From an uncultured Pelagibacteraceae bacterium (GTDB taxonomy: Bacteria; Pseudomonadota; Alphaproteobacteria; Pelagibacterales; Pelagibacteraceae): a DNA stretch of 64,000 nucleotides. The notes below the pieces were generated by a model, which saw only the letters and a program-made list of their open reading frames with translations, did not search any database and was not told the DNA's origin. The position numbers and the translations under genes are program-made. The first letter of the stretch is position 1, and each line of letters starts with the position of its first letter. The stretch covers positions 1 to 64,000 of the forward strand of contig CACBFE010000003.1 in assembly GCA_902538445.1 (NCBI GenBank). The letters run 5' to 3'. Shown in pieces: positions 1-10,297 of the stretch.

Positions 1-2
1 AT

Positions 3-1004
3 AAAGATGGTATTGTTAAAGAACATATTTCTACAAGAACACACGCTGGATTTTTTGATGTCTCACATATGGGGCAATTTTTTTTAGAAGGGGATGAAAC
101 ATTAATAGAGTCATTAGAGAAAATTATACCAGCAGATTTAAAAAATTTGAAAATTAATCATTCAAAATATTCTTTTTTACTTAATAATGAAGGTGGAATA
201 ATTGATGATTTAATTATTACGAGAACAGAAAAAGGTTTTTGTATAATCTTAAACGCAGCTTGTAAGGAAAATGATATAAAACAAATTTCTCAATTTTTAA
301 AAAAACATCATAAACATCTTTTAAACAACGATTTATCTTTAATAGCGTTACAAGGACCTAAATCTGTAGAGATTTTAGAAAAATTAATTCCAGGCGTTGC
401 TAATTTAAAATTTATGACAGGAAACAATTTTGAGCATGAAGGTGAAAATCTATACGTAACAAGATCTGGATATACAGGTGAAGATGGTTTTGAAATCTCA
501 ATTTCAAATACAAAAGTTGAAAAGCTTATCGATTACTTAATTTCAAATAAGGTTAAACCGATAGGTTTAGGAGCTAGAGATACATTAAGATTAGAGGCAG
601 GTCTGTGTTTATATGGTCATGATTTAAACGAAAAAATAAATCCAGTTGAAGCTAATTTAAAATGGGCTATAGCAAAAAAAAGGAAAGAAGATGGCGGCTT
701 TAATGGATGGGAAAAAATAAAAAATTTATTAGCAAACGGAAGTGAAAAGATTAGAGTTGGTATAAAGCCAGATGGAAAAGTTATAGCTAGAGAAAATACT
801 AAAATCTTTTCGTCAGATGATAATGAAATAGGATTCGTTACTAGCGGTACTTTTGGCCCGAGTGTGAACGCTCCAGTTGCAATGGGATATGTTAAATCAG
901 AATTTTCTGAAGTAGGTACATCTATTCAGCTTGAAGTAAGAGGAAAAAAATATGGGGGTAAGGTTTCTGAACTTCCGTTTTATAAAAAAAGTTATGTTAA
1001 ATAA
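3..1004 (+). CDS. gcvT: Aminomethyltransferase (glycine cleavage T protein), 5'-truncated by window edge
   Basis: Frame stays open upstream of the listed ATG (…KDGIVKEHISTRTHAGFFDVSHMGQ…), with the GcvT 'DVSHMGQ' motif; gcvH and gcvP follow. Confidence 0.96.
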   Translation, partial: KDGIVKEHISTRTHAGFFDVSHMGQFFLEGDETLIESLEKIIPADLKNLKINHSKYSFLLNNEGGIIDDLIITRTEKGFCIILNAACKENDIKQISQFLKKHHKHLLNNDLSLIALQGPKSVEILEKLIPGVANLKFMTGNNFEHEGENLYVTRSGYTGEDGFEISISNTKVEKLIDYLISNKVKPIGLGARDTLRLEAGLCLYGHDLNEKINPVEANLKWAIAKKRKEDGGFNGWEKIKNLLANGSEKIRVGIKPDGKVIARENTKIFSSDDNEIGFVTSGTFGPSVNAPVAMGYVKSEFSEVGTSIQLEVRGKKYGGKVSELPFYKKSYVK

Positions 1005-1016
1005 GGGGAAACAAAT

Positions 1017-1397
1017 ATGAGTGAAAAAAAATTTTCTAAAAAACACGAATGGGTTTCACTAGATGGAGACGTTGCTACAGTAGGAATAACTAAGCATGCA
1101 ACAGAAATGCTCGGTGACATTGTTTTTGTGGAGGTTCCTGATGCAGGTAAAGCTGTAGAAAAAGAGGGTCAAGCAGCTGTTGTAGAGTCTACTAAAGCTG
1201 CGAGCGATGTTTATTCTCCTATTTCTGGAGAAATTACTGAGGGAAATAAAGCCATTGCAGATGATCCCGGTAGTGTAAATACTGACCCTGAAGGTGCCAG
1301 TTGGTTTTTTAAGTTAAAGATAAAAGATAAAAGTGAGTATGACTCCCTAATGTCAAAAGACGAGTATGATAAATTTTGTAAGGAGAACCCTAGCTAA
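1017..1397 (+). CDS. gcvH: Glycine cleavage system H protein
   Basis: Lipoyl motif [19 protein letters not shown]; between gcvT and gcvP. Confidence 0.97.
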   Translation: MSEKKFSKKHEWVSLDGDVATVGITKHATEMLGDIVFVEVPDAGKAVEKEGQAAVVESTKAASDVYSPISGEITEGNKAIADDPGSVNTDPEGASWFFKLKIKDKSEYDSLMSKDEYDKFCKENPS

Positions 1398-4265
1398 ATG
1401 ATTGACGATAATTCAAAAGAATTTATTAAAAGACATATTGGTCCTTCTGAAGAAGATCAGTCCAAAATGTTGCAATATGTGGGGTATAAATCATTGGAGG
1501 ATCTAATGAGCAATACTGTGCCAGAAAAAATATTATTAAAAGATGAACTTAAAATCGATCATCCAATGTCAGAGAACGATGCTTTAAAAAAATTAAAATT
1601 TATATCTAAAAAAAATAAAATCTTTAAAAATTTTATTGGAATGGGATACTATAATTCTATTACACCTAATGTAATTCTTAGAAATATTCTAGAAAATCCA
1701 GGATGGTATACATCTTATACACCTTACCAACCTGAAGTGGCGCAAGGTCGTCTTGAAATGCTTTTAAATTTTCAACAATCGATAATTGACTTAACGGGCA
1801 TGGATATAGCTAATGCTTCTTTGCTAGATGAAGCAACAGCAACAGCAGAGGCAGTAGGATTAAGCCAGAGATTAGATAAGACTAATTCAAAAAAAATATT
1901 TATTTCAAGCAATTGTAATCCTCAGACAATTGATCTCATAAAGACTAGAACAAATCCTTTTGGTTTAGAATTGATCATTGGTGATGAAAAAAAAGAACTT
2001 TCAAAAATTAATGAAGATATAATTTGCGGTGTTTTATCATATCCTGGAACTTTAGGTGAGATAAACGATCCTAGTGAAAGTATTAGTCAAATTCATAAAA
2101 AAAATGGAAAAGCTATTTTAGTTTGTGATTTATTGGCTTTAGCTAGATTAAAAACTCCAGCTGAACTCGGAGCTGACATTGCTGTTGGTAGCGCTCAAAG
2201 ATTTGGTATCCCAATGGGTTACGGCGGACCTCATGCAGCATTTTTTGCAACTAAAGAGGAATTTAAAAGATCGATGCCGGGTAGAATTATAGGTGTATCA
2301 AAAGATAGACATGGAAAAAAAGCTTACAGGCTTTCTTTACAAACTAGGGAGCAACACATTAGAAGAGATAAAGCAACAAGCAATATTTGCACTGCCCAAG
2401 CATTATTAGCTATCATTTCTGCTGCCTTCGCAATTTATCATGGACCAGACGGAATACTTAAAATAGCGAATAGAACTTCTAAATTAGCTAAAATTTTTGC
2501 TGATAACATCAAAACAGGTGGTTACAAGATTTTATCAGATCATTTCTTTGATACCGTCACAATTAAGACCGATGGAAAAACAAATTCTATTTTTGAAGCT
2601 GCATTAAAAGAGAATGTAAACCTTAGAAAAGTTGATAAAGATCATTTATCTGTTGCGTTTGATGAAGCAAAAAAACTTGATGATGTTAACTTATTGTTAA
2701 AAATATTTGGAATAACTAAAGTAATTAAACAAGACGTTAAGGTTGAACTAAATAATCTTCCAAAAAATCTTTTAAGAACTTCAAAATACTTAACTCATCC
2801 AGTTTTTAACAAATACCATTCTGAAACTGAGATGTTAAGATATCTAAAGAAATTAGAAGATTGTGATATTGCGCTTAATAGATCAATGATTGCTTTAGGA
2901 TCTTGTACAATGAAGCTCAATGCAACAGCAGAATTAATTCCAATTACTTGGAAAGAGTTTTCACTTCCACATCCTTTTGTTCCTACAAATCAAATGGAGG
3001 GCTATAAGATTCTTTTTAATGATCTAATAAACGATCTGAAAGAAATTACTGGATATGACGCAGTTTCTTTACAGCCTAACTCTGGGGCTCAAGGAGAGTA
3101 TGCAGGTCTAATGACCATAAGAAAATTCCATAAAAACAATAAACAAGAAAACCGTAACGTTTGTCTAATTCCGGACTCAGCTCATGGAACTAATCCAGCA
3201 AGTGCCCAAATGTGTGGGATGAAAGTGGTTGTAGTCAATTGTGACGAAGATGGAAACGTAGATATAGACGACCTTAAAAATAAAGCTGAAAAACACTCAA
3301 AAGACTTAGCTGCTTTAATGGTTACTTACCCCTCTACTCATGGAGTATTTGAAGAAAAAATTATGGATATTTGTGAAGTAATTCATAAGCATGGCGGACA
3401 AGTTTATATGGATGGAGCAAATCTAAACGCACTTGTAGGCGTTGCAAAACCAGGGAAATTTGGACCAGATGTTTGTCATATTAATTTACATAAAACATTT
3501 TGCATACCGCACGGTGGAGGCGGACCAGGAATGGGCCCAATAGCTTGTGCTAAGCATCTAGCTGATTTTTTACCAACACATGAAATTATCAAAGAGGCAG
3601 GCCCTAAGAATGGAATGGGAGCTGTATCAGCTGCACCTTGGGGTAGTTCAAGCATACTTCCAATATCCTGGATGTACATAAAGATGATGGGTGCTGAGGG
3701 ATTGAAAAAAGCCTCGCAAGTTTCAATTTTAAATGCAAATTACATTTCAAAAAAATTATCTAAAGATTATAAAGTTCTTTATACTGGCAAAAATGGAAAT
3801 GTTGCACATGAATGTATAATTGATATCCGACCAATAAAAGCAAGTTCAGGAATCTCTGAGGAGGATTTAGCAAAAAGACTGATTGACTTTGGCTACCATG
3901 CTCCAACAATGTCATGGCCTGTTGCTGGTACAATTATGATTGAGCCGACTGAAAGTGAAAATTTGGAGGAGATTGATAAATTTTGTAATGCACTTATAAA
4001 AATTAAAAAAGAAATTAATTTAGTGGAGTCATCAAAGTTTGATAAAAATGATAATCCGCTGAAAAACGCACCTCATACTTATGTCGAATTAGCTTCCAGT
4101 GAGTGGGAGCATGCTTACTCAAGAGAGGAAGCGGCTTTTCCAACTGAGTATGTAAAAAATAATAAATATTGGGCACCAGTTGCTAGAGTAGATAACGTTT
4201 TTGGAGATAGGAATTTAGTATGTTCATGTCCTTCAATGGATGAATATAAAGATGAAGCTGCTTAA
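1398..4265 (+). CDS. gcvP: Glycine dehydrogenase (decarboxylating), P protein
   Basis: 955 aa; PLP motif INLHKTFCIPHGGGGPGMGPI. Confidence 0.97.
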   Translation: MIDDNSKEFIKRHIGPSEEDQSKMLQYVGYKSLEDLMSNTVPEKILLKDELKIDHPMSENDALKKLKFISKKNKIFKNFIGMGYYNSITPNVILRNILENPGWYTSYTPYQPEVAQGRLEMLLNFQQSIIDLTGMDIANASLLDEATATAEAVGLSQRLDKTNSKKIFISSNCNPQTIDLIKTRTNPFGLELIIGDEKKELSKINEDIICGVLSYPGTLGEINDPSESISQIHKKNGKAILVCDLLALARLKTPAELGADIAVGSAQRFGIPMGYGGPHAAFFATKEEFKRSMPGRIIGVSKDRHGKKAYRLSLQTREQHIRRDKATSNICTAQALLAIISAAFAIYHGPDGILKIANRTSKLAKIFADNIKTGGYKILSDHFFDTVTIKTDGKTNSIFEAALKENVNLRKVDKDHLSVAFDEAKKLDDVNLLLKIFGITKVIKQDVKVELNNLPKNLLRTSKYLTHPVFNKYHSETEMLRYLKKLEDCDIALNRSMIALGSCTMKLNATAELIPITWKEFSLPHPFVPTNQMEGYKILFNDLINDLKEITGYDAVSLQPNSGAQGEYAGLMTIRKFHKNNKQENRNVCLIPDSAHGTNPASAQMCGMKVVVVNCDEDGNVDIDDLKNKAEKHSKDLAALMVTYPSTHGVFEEKIMDICEVIHKHGGQVYMDGANLNALVGVAKPGKFGPDVCHINLHKTFCIPHGGGGPGMGPIACAKHLADFLPTHEIIKEAGPKNGMGAVSAAPWGSSSILPISWMYIKMMGAEGLKKASQVSILNANYISKKLSKDYKVLYTGKNGNVAHECIIDIRPIKASSGISEEDLAKRLIDFGYHAPTMSWPVAGTIMIEPTESENLEEIDKFCNALIKIKKEINLVESSKFDKNDNPLKNAPHTYVELASSEWEHAYSREEAAFPTEYVKNNKYWAPVARVDNVFGDRNLVCSCPSMDEYKDEAA

Positions 4266-4274
4266 TCTCTTTTA

Positions 4275-5501
4275 ATGAAAATCGCTGTTATCGGCTCAGG
4301 TATCTCAGGATTATCTTCCGCATATTTTCTATCAAAAAAATATAAAGTTGATCTATACGAAAAAGAAGATCACTTTGGAGGCCATTCTTTTACCTATGAG
4401 ATAAAAGAAGATGATAAGATTGTTCCAGTAGATCTAGGCTTTATTGTTTTTAATGAGGTTACTTATCCAAATTTAGTGAATTTTTTTAATGAATTAAAAG
4501 TTCCTTATGAAAAAAGCGACATGTCATTTTCTGTATCAATTAAGAATAGTAATGTTGAATATAGCGGAAGTGGTTTAGGAGGTATTTTCGCTAATAAATT
4601 AAATCTTCTTAATTTAAAATTTTTATATATGATTAGAGAGATAATTTCATTTTATAAAACTGCTCCAAAATTACTTGAAAATGAAATTAAAGAAGAGACT
4701 CTAGGAAATTTTCTTAATAAAAAAAAGTTATCAAAATACTTCATCGAGTATCACTTAATTCCCATGGTTGCTGCTATCTGGTCAATGCCATTTAATAAGG
4801 CAAAGGAAATGCCGTTAAAATTTTTTTTAAATTTTTTTACTAATCATGGTTTATTTAAATTTAAAAATAGACCACAATGGTACACAGTTTCAAATAGAAG
4901 TAGAGCTTATGTAAAAAAAGTAACAGATAAAATTAGTGGAGAAATTTTTAAAAATTATAAAGTGGATAAATTAATTAGAAGCGATGACAATATCAGGGTA
5001 ATTATTGGCAATGAATATGTTGACTATGATCAAGTAGTTCTAGCTTCCCATGCAGACCAAAGTTTAAGAATGATAGAAAAACCAACGGAAAAGGAAAAAA
5101 ATATATTGGAAAAATTTAATTACGTGAAGAATGAAGCTTATTTACATACTGATAAAAGATTAATGCCTCACAAAAAAAGGGCCTGGTCCAGTTGGAATTC
5201 TGTTTCAGATGGAGAAAAGACATGCATTACTTATTGGTTAAATAAACTACAAAACTTAGATACATCTAAAGACTATTTTTTAACTTTAAACCCTATTTGT
5301 AAAATTAACGAAAATTCTGTTATAAAAAAAGTTAATTTTACCCACCCATATTTAAATTCAATAAATACCGCGCTTCAAAAAGATCTAAGATTAATACAAG
5401 GAAAAAAAAGGACCTGGTTTTGTGGAAGTTATTTTGGTTACGGATTTCATGAAGATGGATTAAAATCGTCTATAGATTTGATAAATAACTTTAAAATTTG
5501 A
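4275..5501 (+). CDS. FAD/NAD-binding oxidoreductase (COG2907-like, amine oxidase fold)
   Basis: N-terminal GSGISGLSSAYFLSKKYKVDLYEKEDHFGGHS dinucleotide-binding motif; followed by DUF1365 and Cfa genes. Confidence 0.85.
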   Translation: MKIAVIGSGISGLSSAYFLSKKYKVDLYEKEDHFGGHSFTYEIKEDDKIVPVDLGFIVFNEVTYPNLVNFFNELKVPYEKSDMSFSVSIKNSNVEYSGSGLGGIFANKLNLLNLKFLYMIREIISFYKTAPKLLENEIKEETLGNFLNKKKLSKYFIEYHLIPMVAAIWSMPFNKAKEMPLKFFLNFFTNHGLFKFKNRPQWYTVSNRSRAYVKKVTDKISGEIFKNYKVDKLIRSDDNIRVIIGNEYVDYDQVVLASHADQSLRMIEKPTEKEKNILEKFNYVKNEAYLHTDKRLMPHKKRAWSSWNSVSDGEKTCITYWLNKLQNLDTSKDYFLTLNPICKINENSVIKKVNFTHPYLNSINTALQKDLRLIQGKKRTWFCGSYFGYGFHEDGLKSSIDLINNFKI

Positions 5502-6259
5502 TGAACTCCTGCATTTATAACGGTGAAGTAACACATACAAGATTTAAACCTGTAAGACATTTTTTAAAATATAAAACTTTTTCATTATTAATTGATTTAG
5601 ATGAAATCGATCAATTAGATAGCTCAATAAATATTTTTTCTCATAATAAGTTTAACATTTTCAGCTTTTATGACAAAGATCATGGAGAACGCGACGGAAG
5701 CAATTTAAAAGAATGGGTGCTTAAAAACATTAGCAAGTTCAATATAAAAGGTGAAATTAATAAAGTTAAAATACTTTGCTATCCAAGAATCTTTGGCTAT
5801 GTGTTCAACCCTTTAAGTATTTTTTACTGCTACGAGGATAATCAATTGAAGGCAATTTTTTATGAAGTAAAAAATACTTTTAATGAGCAGCACACATATA
5901 TTTTTAAAATTAAAGATAATGAAGAAATAGCTCAAAAATGCAAAAAAAAGTTTTACGTTTCACCATTTATGGATATGGAAACTTACTATAATTTTAAATT
6001 ACTAAACCCCAATGATAAACTCTCAGTCTTTATAAAACAAACAGACTCGATAGGAACAGTTTTAACTGCTACCCAAACAGGAGAGAGAAAAAAATTCAGC
6101 TCAAAACAACTCATGCATAACTTTTTTAAGTATCCGTTAATGACTATTAAAATTATAGGTTCGATACATTTTGAAGCATTACTTTTATGGAAAAAAGGGG
6201 CAATATATAGACGAAGAATTACCAAATTAAAAAATAATTTAAGTTACGAGGAATATTAA
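5498..6259 (+). CDS. DUF1365 family protein
   Basis: YNGEVTHTRFKPVRHFLKYKTFSLLIDLDEI and CYPRIFGYVFNPLSIFYCY are typical DUF1365; overlaps preceding gene by 4 nt. Confidence 0.88.
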   Translation: MMNSCIYNGEVTHTRFKPVRHFLKYKTFSLLIDLDEIDQLDSSINIFSHNKFNIFSFYDKDHGERDGSNLKEWVLKNISKFNIKGEINKVKILCYPRIFGYVFNPLSIFYCYEDNQLKAIFYEVKNTFNEQHTYIFKIKDNEEIAQKCKKKFYVSPFMDMETYYNFKLLNPNDKLSVFIKQTDSIGTVLTATQTGERKKFSSKQLMHNFFKYPLMTIKIIGSIHFEALLLWKKGAIYRRRITKLKNNLSYEEY

Positions 6260-7440
6260 TGAGTTTAATAAAAATTTCAGAAAGATTCGTTCTTAATAAA
6301 CTGAAAAAAATCTCACAAGGGAATCTTAAGCTCATAAATTATGATGGAAAAGTTTTTCATTTTGGTGACTTAGAGAGCAAATTATCTTCAGACATCAAAA
6401 TTAACAAACCCAATTTTTATCTAAATGTTATTATGGGTGGAAGCTCAGCTTTAGGAGAAGCTCACATGAAAAAAGATTTTTATTCCTCAAATTTAACAAA
6501 TTTAATTGAACTCACAGCGAGAAATATCAATACAATTTATTCTTTTTCAGGAAGTTTAAAATTACAAAAAATAAAAAATTTTCTAAAAAAAATATTTGCA
6601 TCAAATACAAAATCTAAAAGTAAAAAATATATTTCAAAACATTATGATTTAGGGAATGAATTCTTTTCGTTATGGCTTGATAAATCTCTTACTTATTCCA
6701 GCGCAGTATATGAAAATGAGAAAGATGATTTAGAAATAGCTCAAAAAAATAAATTTCAAGAGCTTATAAATTTAATGAATATAAAAGATGGAAACAAGGT
6801 TTTAGAGATAGGATGTGGGTGGGGCGGATTTGCTGAATTCTTAGCTAAAAATTATGATGTGAGTGTAGACTGTATCACAATTTCTAAAAATCAATATGAG
6901 TTTACTAAAAAGAAGATTTTCAACTCAGGACTAAACAATAAAGTTAATGTTAAATTTTTAGATTACAGAGATCTCAAGGAAAAATATGATCACGTAGCTT
7001 CAATAGAAATGATAGAAGCTGTTGGTGAAAAATATATGGACCAATATTTTGGTACAATTAAAAATGTTCTTAATTACGGGGGAACTGCTGCAATTCAAGG
7101 CATCGTGATAAAAAATGACTTATTTGAGAGATATAGAGCAAATGAGGATTTTATTCAAAAATATATATTTCCAGGCGGGTTTTTACCTTCAATTCAATTT
7201 ATGGAAAATCTAATAAAAAAGAATGACCTAAAACTAGGAAAAATTAATACCTACTCCGATGATTATGCCAGAACTTTAGCAACTTGGAGAAAAAATTTTT
7301 TATGTGCTTGGGAAAAAATTAGCCCACTTGGTTTTGATGATTGCTTTAAGCGTATGTGGGAATTTTATTTATCTTATTGTGAAGGTGGTTTTAAGTCTAG
7401 AAACATTAACTTGATTCAATTCTCCATGTCTAATAGATAA
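6259..7440 (+). CDS. Cyclopropane-fatty-acyl-phospholipid synthase family SAM methyltransferase
   Basis: KYISKHYDLGNEFFSLWLDKSLTYSSAVY and VLEIGCGWGGFAEF motifs. Confidence 0.93.
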   Translation: MSLIKISERFVLNKLKKISQGNLKLINYDGKVFHFGDLESKLSSDIKINKPNFYLNVIMGGSSALGEAHMKKDFYSSNLTNLIELTARNINTIYSFSGSLKLQKIKNFLKKIFASNTKSKSKKYISKHYDLGNEFFSLWLDKSLTYSSAVYENEKDDLEIAQKNKFQELINLMNIKDGNKVLEIGCGWGGFAEFLAKNYDVSVDCITISKNQYEFTKKKIFNSGLNNKVNVKFLDYRDLKEKYDHVASIEMIEAVGEKYMDQYFGTIKNVLNYGGTAAIQGIVIKNDLFERYRANEDFIQKYIFPGGFLPSIQFMENLIKKNDLKLGKINTYSDDYARTLATWRKNFLCAWEKISPLGFDDCFKRMWEFYLSYCEGGFKSRNINLIQFSMSNR

Positions 7441-7445
7441 TCATC

Positions 7446-7970
7446 ATGATAAAATTTATAGGAATATTTTTACTAATTTTAACTACAGGATGTGCAAATA
7501 AAATGAAACCAACAGATTTTAAAGATCAAAAACCTAGACTAGTCATCGAAAATTATTTGTCAGGCAATGTTAAAGCCTGGGGGGTATTACAAAATAGATC
7601 TGGAAAAGTTACAAGACAATTTAAAGCTGATTTAAATGGAAAATGGGATGGATCCCAGTTAATTTTAGACGAAGTTTTTAATTGGAACGATGGGGAAAGA
7701 CAAACTCGTCAATGGACTATTAAAAAAATCAATGAACATAACTATGAGGGAACAGCCCCTGATGTGGTTGGTACAGCTAAAGGATTTTCATATGGTCCAG
7801 CTTTTAAATTTGAATATGTATTGCTGGTACCGGTTAAGGGTAAAAATATTAAAATTACTTTTGATGATTGGATTTTTATGCAAGATGAGCGTGTGGCAAT
7901 AAACAGAGCGACAATGACTAAATTTGGAATTAAAGTTGCAGAATTAACAGTAATGTTTGTAAAAGATTGA
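7446..7970 (+). CDS. DUF3833 family lipoprotein
   Basis: Lipobox-like LILTTGC; GxxxAWGVLQNRSGKVTRQFKADLNGKWDG pattern. Confidence 0.8.
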   Translation: MIKFIGIFLLILTTGCANKMKPTDFKDQKPRLVIENYLSGNVKAWGVLQNRSGKVTRQFKADLNGKWDGSQLILDEVFNWNDGERQTRQWTIKKINEHNYEGTAPDVVGTAKGFSYGPAFKFEYVLLVPVKGKNIKITFDDWIFMQDERVAINRATMTKFGIKVAELTVMFVKD

Positions 7971-7971
7971 T

Positions 7972-8556
7972 ATGTTTGAACTTCCTAAACTAGATTACGC
8001 TAATTCAGCTCTTTCACCAATTATGTCAGAGCAAACTTTGGATTTACATCATGGTAAACACCACCAAACATATATTACAAATTTAAATAATTTTATAAAA
8101 GAATCTGAATATGAAAAATTGTCTTTGGAAGACATAATTAAAAAATCATCGAATGAAAAAAAAGCAGGAATTTTTAACAATGCAAGCCAACATTGGAACC
8201 ACAATCTTTTTTGGAAGTGCATGAAACCTAATGGCGGAGGAAATGTTCCATCAAAACTTGAAAATAAAATTAAACAAGATTTTGGAAATTTTGAAAAATT
8301 CAGGGAAGAGTTCATCAATGCTGGAGTCACTCAGTTTGGATCTGGATGGTGCTGGCTATCTTTAAAAGAAGATAAGCTTGTAGTAACTAAATCACCAAAC
8401 GCCGAAAACCCAATCATTCATAATATGAAACCTATATTAGGTTGTGATGTCTGGGAACATTCTTATTACTTAGATTACAGAAATAAAAGACCAGCTTATT
8501 TAGAGAATTTTTTTGATAAACTTATTAATTGGGAATACGTTGACTCTCTTCTTTAA
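7972..8556 (+). CDS. sodB: Superoxide dismutase (Fe/Mn family)
   Basis: LDLHHGKHHQTYI, GSGWCWL and CDVWEHSYYLDYRNKR motifs. Confidence 0.95.
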   Translation: MFELPKLDYANSALSPIMSEQTLDLHHGKHHQTYITNLNNFIKESEYEKLSLEDIIKKSSNEKKAGIFNNASQHWNHNLFWKCMKPNGGGNVPSKLENKIKQDFGNFEKFREEFINAGVTQFGSGWCWLSLKEDKLVVTKSPNAENPIIHNMKPILGCDVWEHSYYLDYRNKRPAYLENFFDKLINWEYVDSLL

Positions 8557-9309
8557 TTATCGTTTCACAAGTTTGTCTACTAAAAATAAATAAAGACTAT
8601 AAGGTAATATTCTTAAAAATTTTAAAGTTAAAGTTAAACTTTTTGGGAAATGAATTTCAAAAGCATTTCCTTTTACCAAGCCATTATAAATTTTATCTGC
8701 AGCATATTCAGGAGTTTTTAAAAATGGCATAGGAAACTCATTTTTATCAGTTAAAGGAGTTTTAATGAAACCTGGTGATACAACTGAGACCCTCACTCCA
8801 AATTTTTTAAAATCAAAGTAAATACTTTCGCTAAAATTAGTTAGAGCAGCTTTTGAAGGACCATAACCACTTGAATTTGGCAGACCTCTGTAACCTGCAA
8901 TTGAGGAAACTATTGAAATGTGTCCAGTTTTCTTATTTTTAAAATAATCTTCAACAACTTTTACACAATCAATAACCCCTAAAAAATTAACATTAATTAC
9001 ATTTTTAATTTTATCTGGATCTATATTTTGCTCGTCTTTGGGCTCATATGTTCCGCTTGAAAACAAGCATATTTCTAATTCGCCAAATTCATTTAAAATA
9101 TTTTTAAACGTATTATTTATTTGAGATCTATCAGTAACGTCTAAAGGAAAAGAGGAAATATTTTCATTTTTGGCTAACTCATCCAATAATTCTTTTCTCC
9201 TAGCTGAAACCGCAACTTTCCAACCTTGTTTTGCAAATTTTTCTGCAACTGCCTTACCAATTCCACTACTAGCTCCAGTGATCCAAATTTTTTTATGATT
9301 TTCAGACAT
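8557..9309 (-). CDS. Short-chain dehydrogenase/reductase
   Basis: TGASSGIGKAVAE; YGPSKAAL catalytic YxxxK. Confidence 0.92.
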   Translation of the reverse strand: MSENHKKIWITGASSGIGKAVAEKFAKQGWKVAVSARRKELLDELAKNENISSFPLDVTDRSQINNTFKNILNEFGELEICLFSSGTYEPKDEQNIDPDKIKNVINVNFLGVIDCVKVVEDYFKNKKTGHISIVSSIAGYRGLPNSSGYGPSKAALTNFSESIYFDFKKFGVRVSVVSPGFIKTPLTDKNEFPMPFLKTPEYAADKIYNGLVKGNAFEIHFPKSLTLTLKFLRILPYSLYLFLVDKLVKR

Positions 9310-9333
9310 TAATTAGTTATATCTTATAAAGTT

Positions 9334-9795
9334 GTGAAAAATAAATACTTATCTTTAATAATTATACTATTAATAACCTTTATTGCACCGATGATCGGCA
9401 GCTATGTGACAACAACTTTTAAAGAACCCTGGTACTCACAAATTATTTTACCTAGTTTTAATCCTCCAAGCTGGGTTTTTGCCCCTGTATGGACAACATT
9501 ATATTTTTTAATGTCATTTGCGATTTGGAAAGTTTGGATAAAATCTTTTGAAACGAAATTATTAAAAATTTACTTCATTCATTTATTTTTTAATAGTACA
9601 TGGAGCGTAGTATTTTTTGGTTTTCACTTTATTGGTATAGCTTTAATAAATTTAGTAATTATATTAATATTTATTATAATTTTAATGAAAGAGTATTTTT
9701 CTAGGGATAAAATGAGTTTTTATTTAATGATCCCTTATTTAGCTTGGTCAAGCTATGCATTCATTCTAAATAGTTCTATTTTTCTATTAAACTAA
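9334..9795 (+). CDS. tspO: TspO/MBR family protein
   Basis: 153 aa; WYSQIILPSFNPPSWVFAPVWTTLYFLMSFAIWKVW is TspO signature; GTG start. Confidence 0.9.
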   Translation: MKNKYLSLIIILLITFIAPMIGSYVTTTFKEPWYSQIILPSFNPPSWVFAPVWTTLYFLMSFAIWKVWIKSFETKLLKIYFIHLFFNSTWSVVFFGFHFIGIALINLVIILIFIIILMKEYFSRDKMSFYLMIPYLAWSSYAFILNSSIFLLN

Positions 9796-10262
9796 AACCA
9801 TTTTACTGGGTAATTTCTTTTCAGGAGATACCGATTTATTATTATAGATAAAACAATGATGACTATTGAACCAACTATTACGGGAAAAATAATATAACTC
9901 AATGAAACGTCAGCAAATAATGCTATTAAAGGGTTTGCGGCTGCAGGAGGGTGTATAATTTTAAAATACATCATAAGTGTTACGGTAGTCCCCACAGATA
10001 AACCAAGCGTTAAGAAAGACATCCCTAAAAATTCGTTAAAAAGTATTCCTATAACAATTGCTAATAAGTGACCAAAAAAAACATTTGAGGGCTGAGCAAA
10101 TTCACTATCATGAAATACCAACACAATTAAAGTAGACGATCCAAAAGAAAACATTAACCAAAAGCCTGTGGATGTTTCAAAGCTAAGGAAAGATAGAATT
10201 CCAATAATAATTGAAGCAAATAGTCCTGCGAGCAAAGGTTCTAATTTTTTTGACATTTTCAT
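9792..10262 (-). CDS. HPP family integral membrane protein
   Basis: Four hydrophobic segments; KIIHPPAAANPLIAL HPP motif. Confidence 0.85.
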   Translation of the reverse strand: MKMSKKLEPLLAGLFASIIIGILSFLSFETSTGFWLMFSFGSSTLIVLVFHDSEFAQPSNVFFGHLLAIVIGILFNEFLGMSFLTLGLSVGTTVTLMMYFKIIHPPAAANPLIALFADVSLSYIIFPVIVGSIVIIVLSIIINRYLLKRNYPVKWF

Positions 10263-10297
10263 ATATATTTTTTTTTAAATTAAGCTATATACACATA

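Noticed and set aside
3476-3679. 67-aa minus-strand ORF inside gcvP
   Set aside because: Antisense to the conserved PLP region of gcvP; no RBS or family.
7690-7902. 70-aa ORF overlapping DUF3833 gene in another frame
   Set aside because: Out-of-frame within a better-supported CDS.
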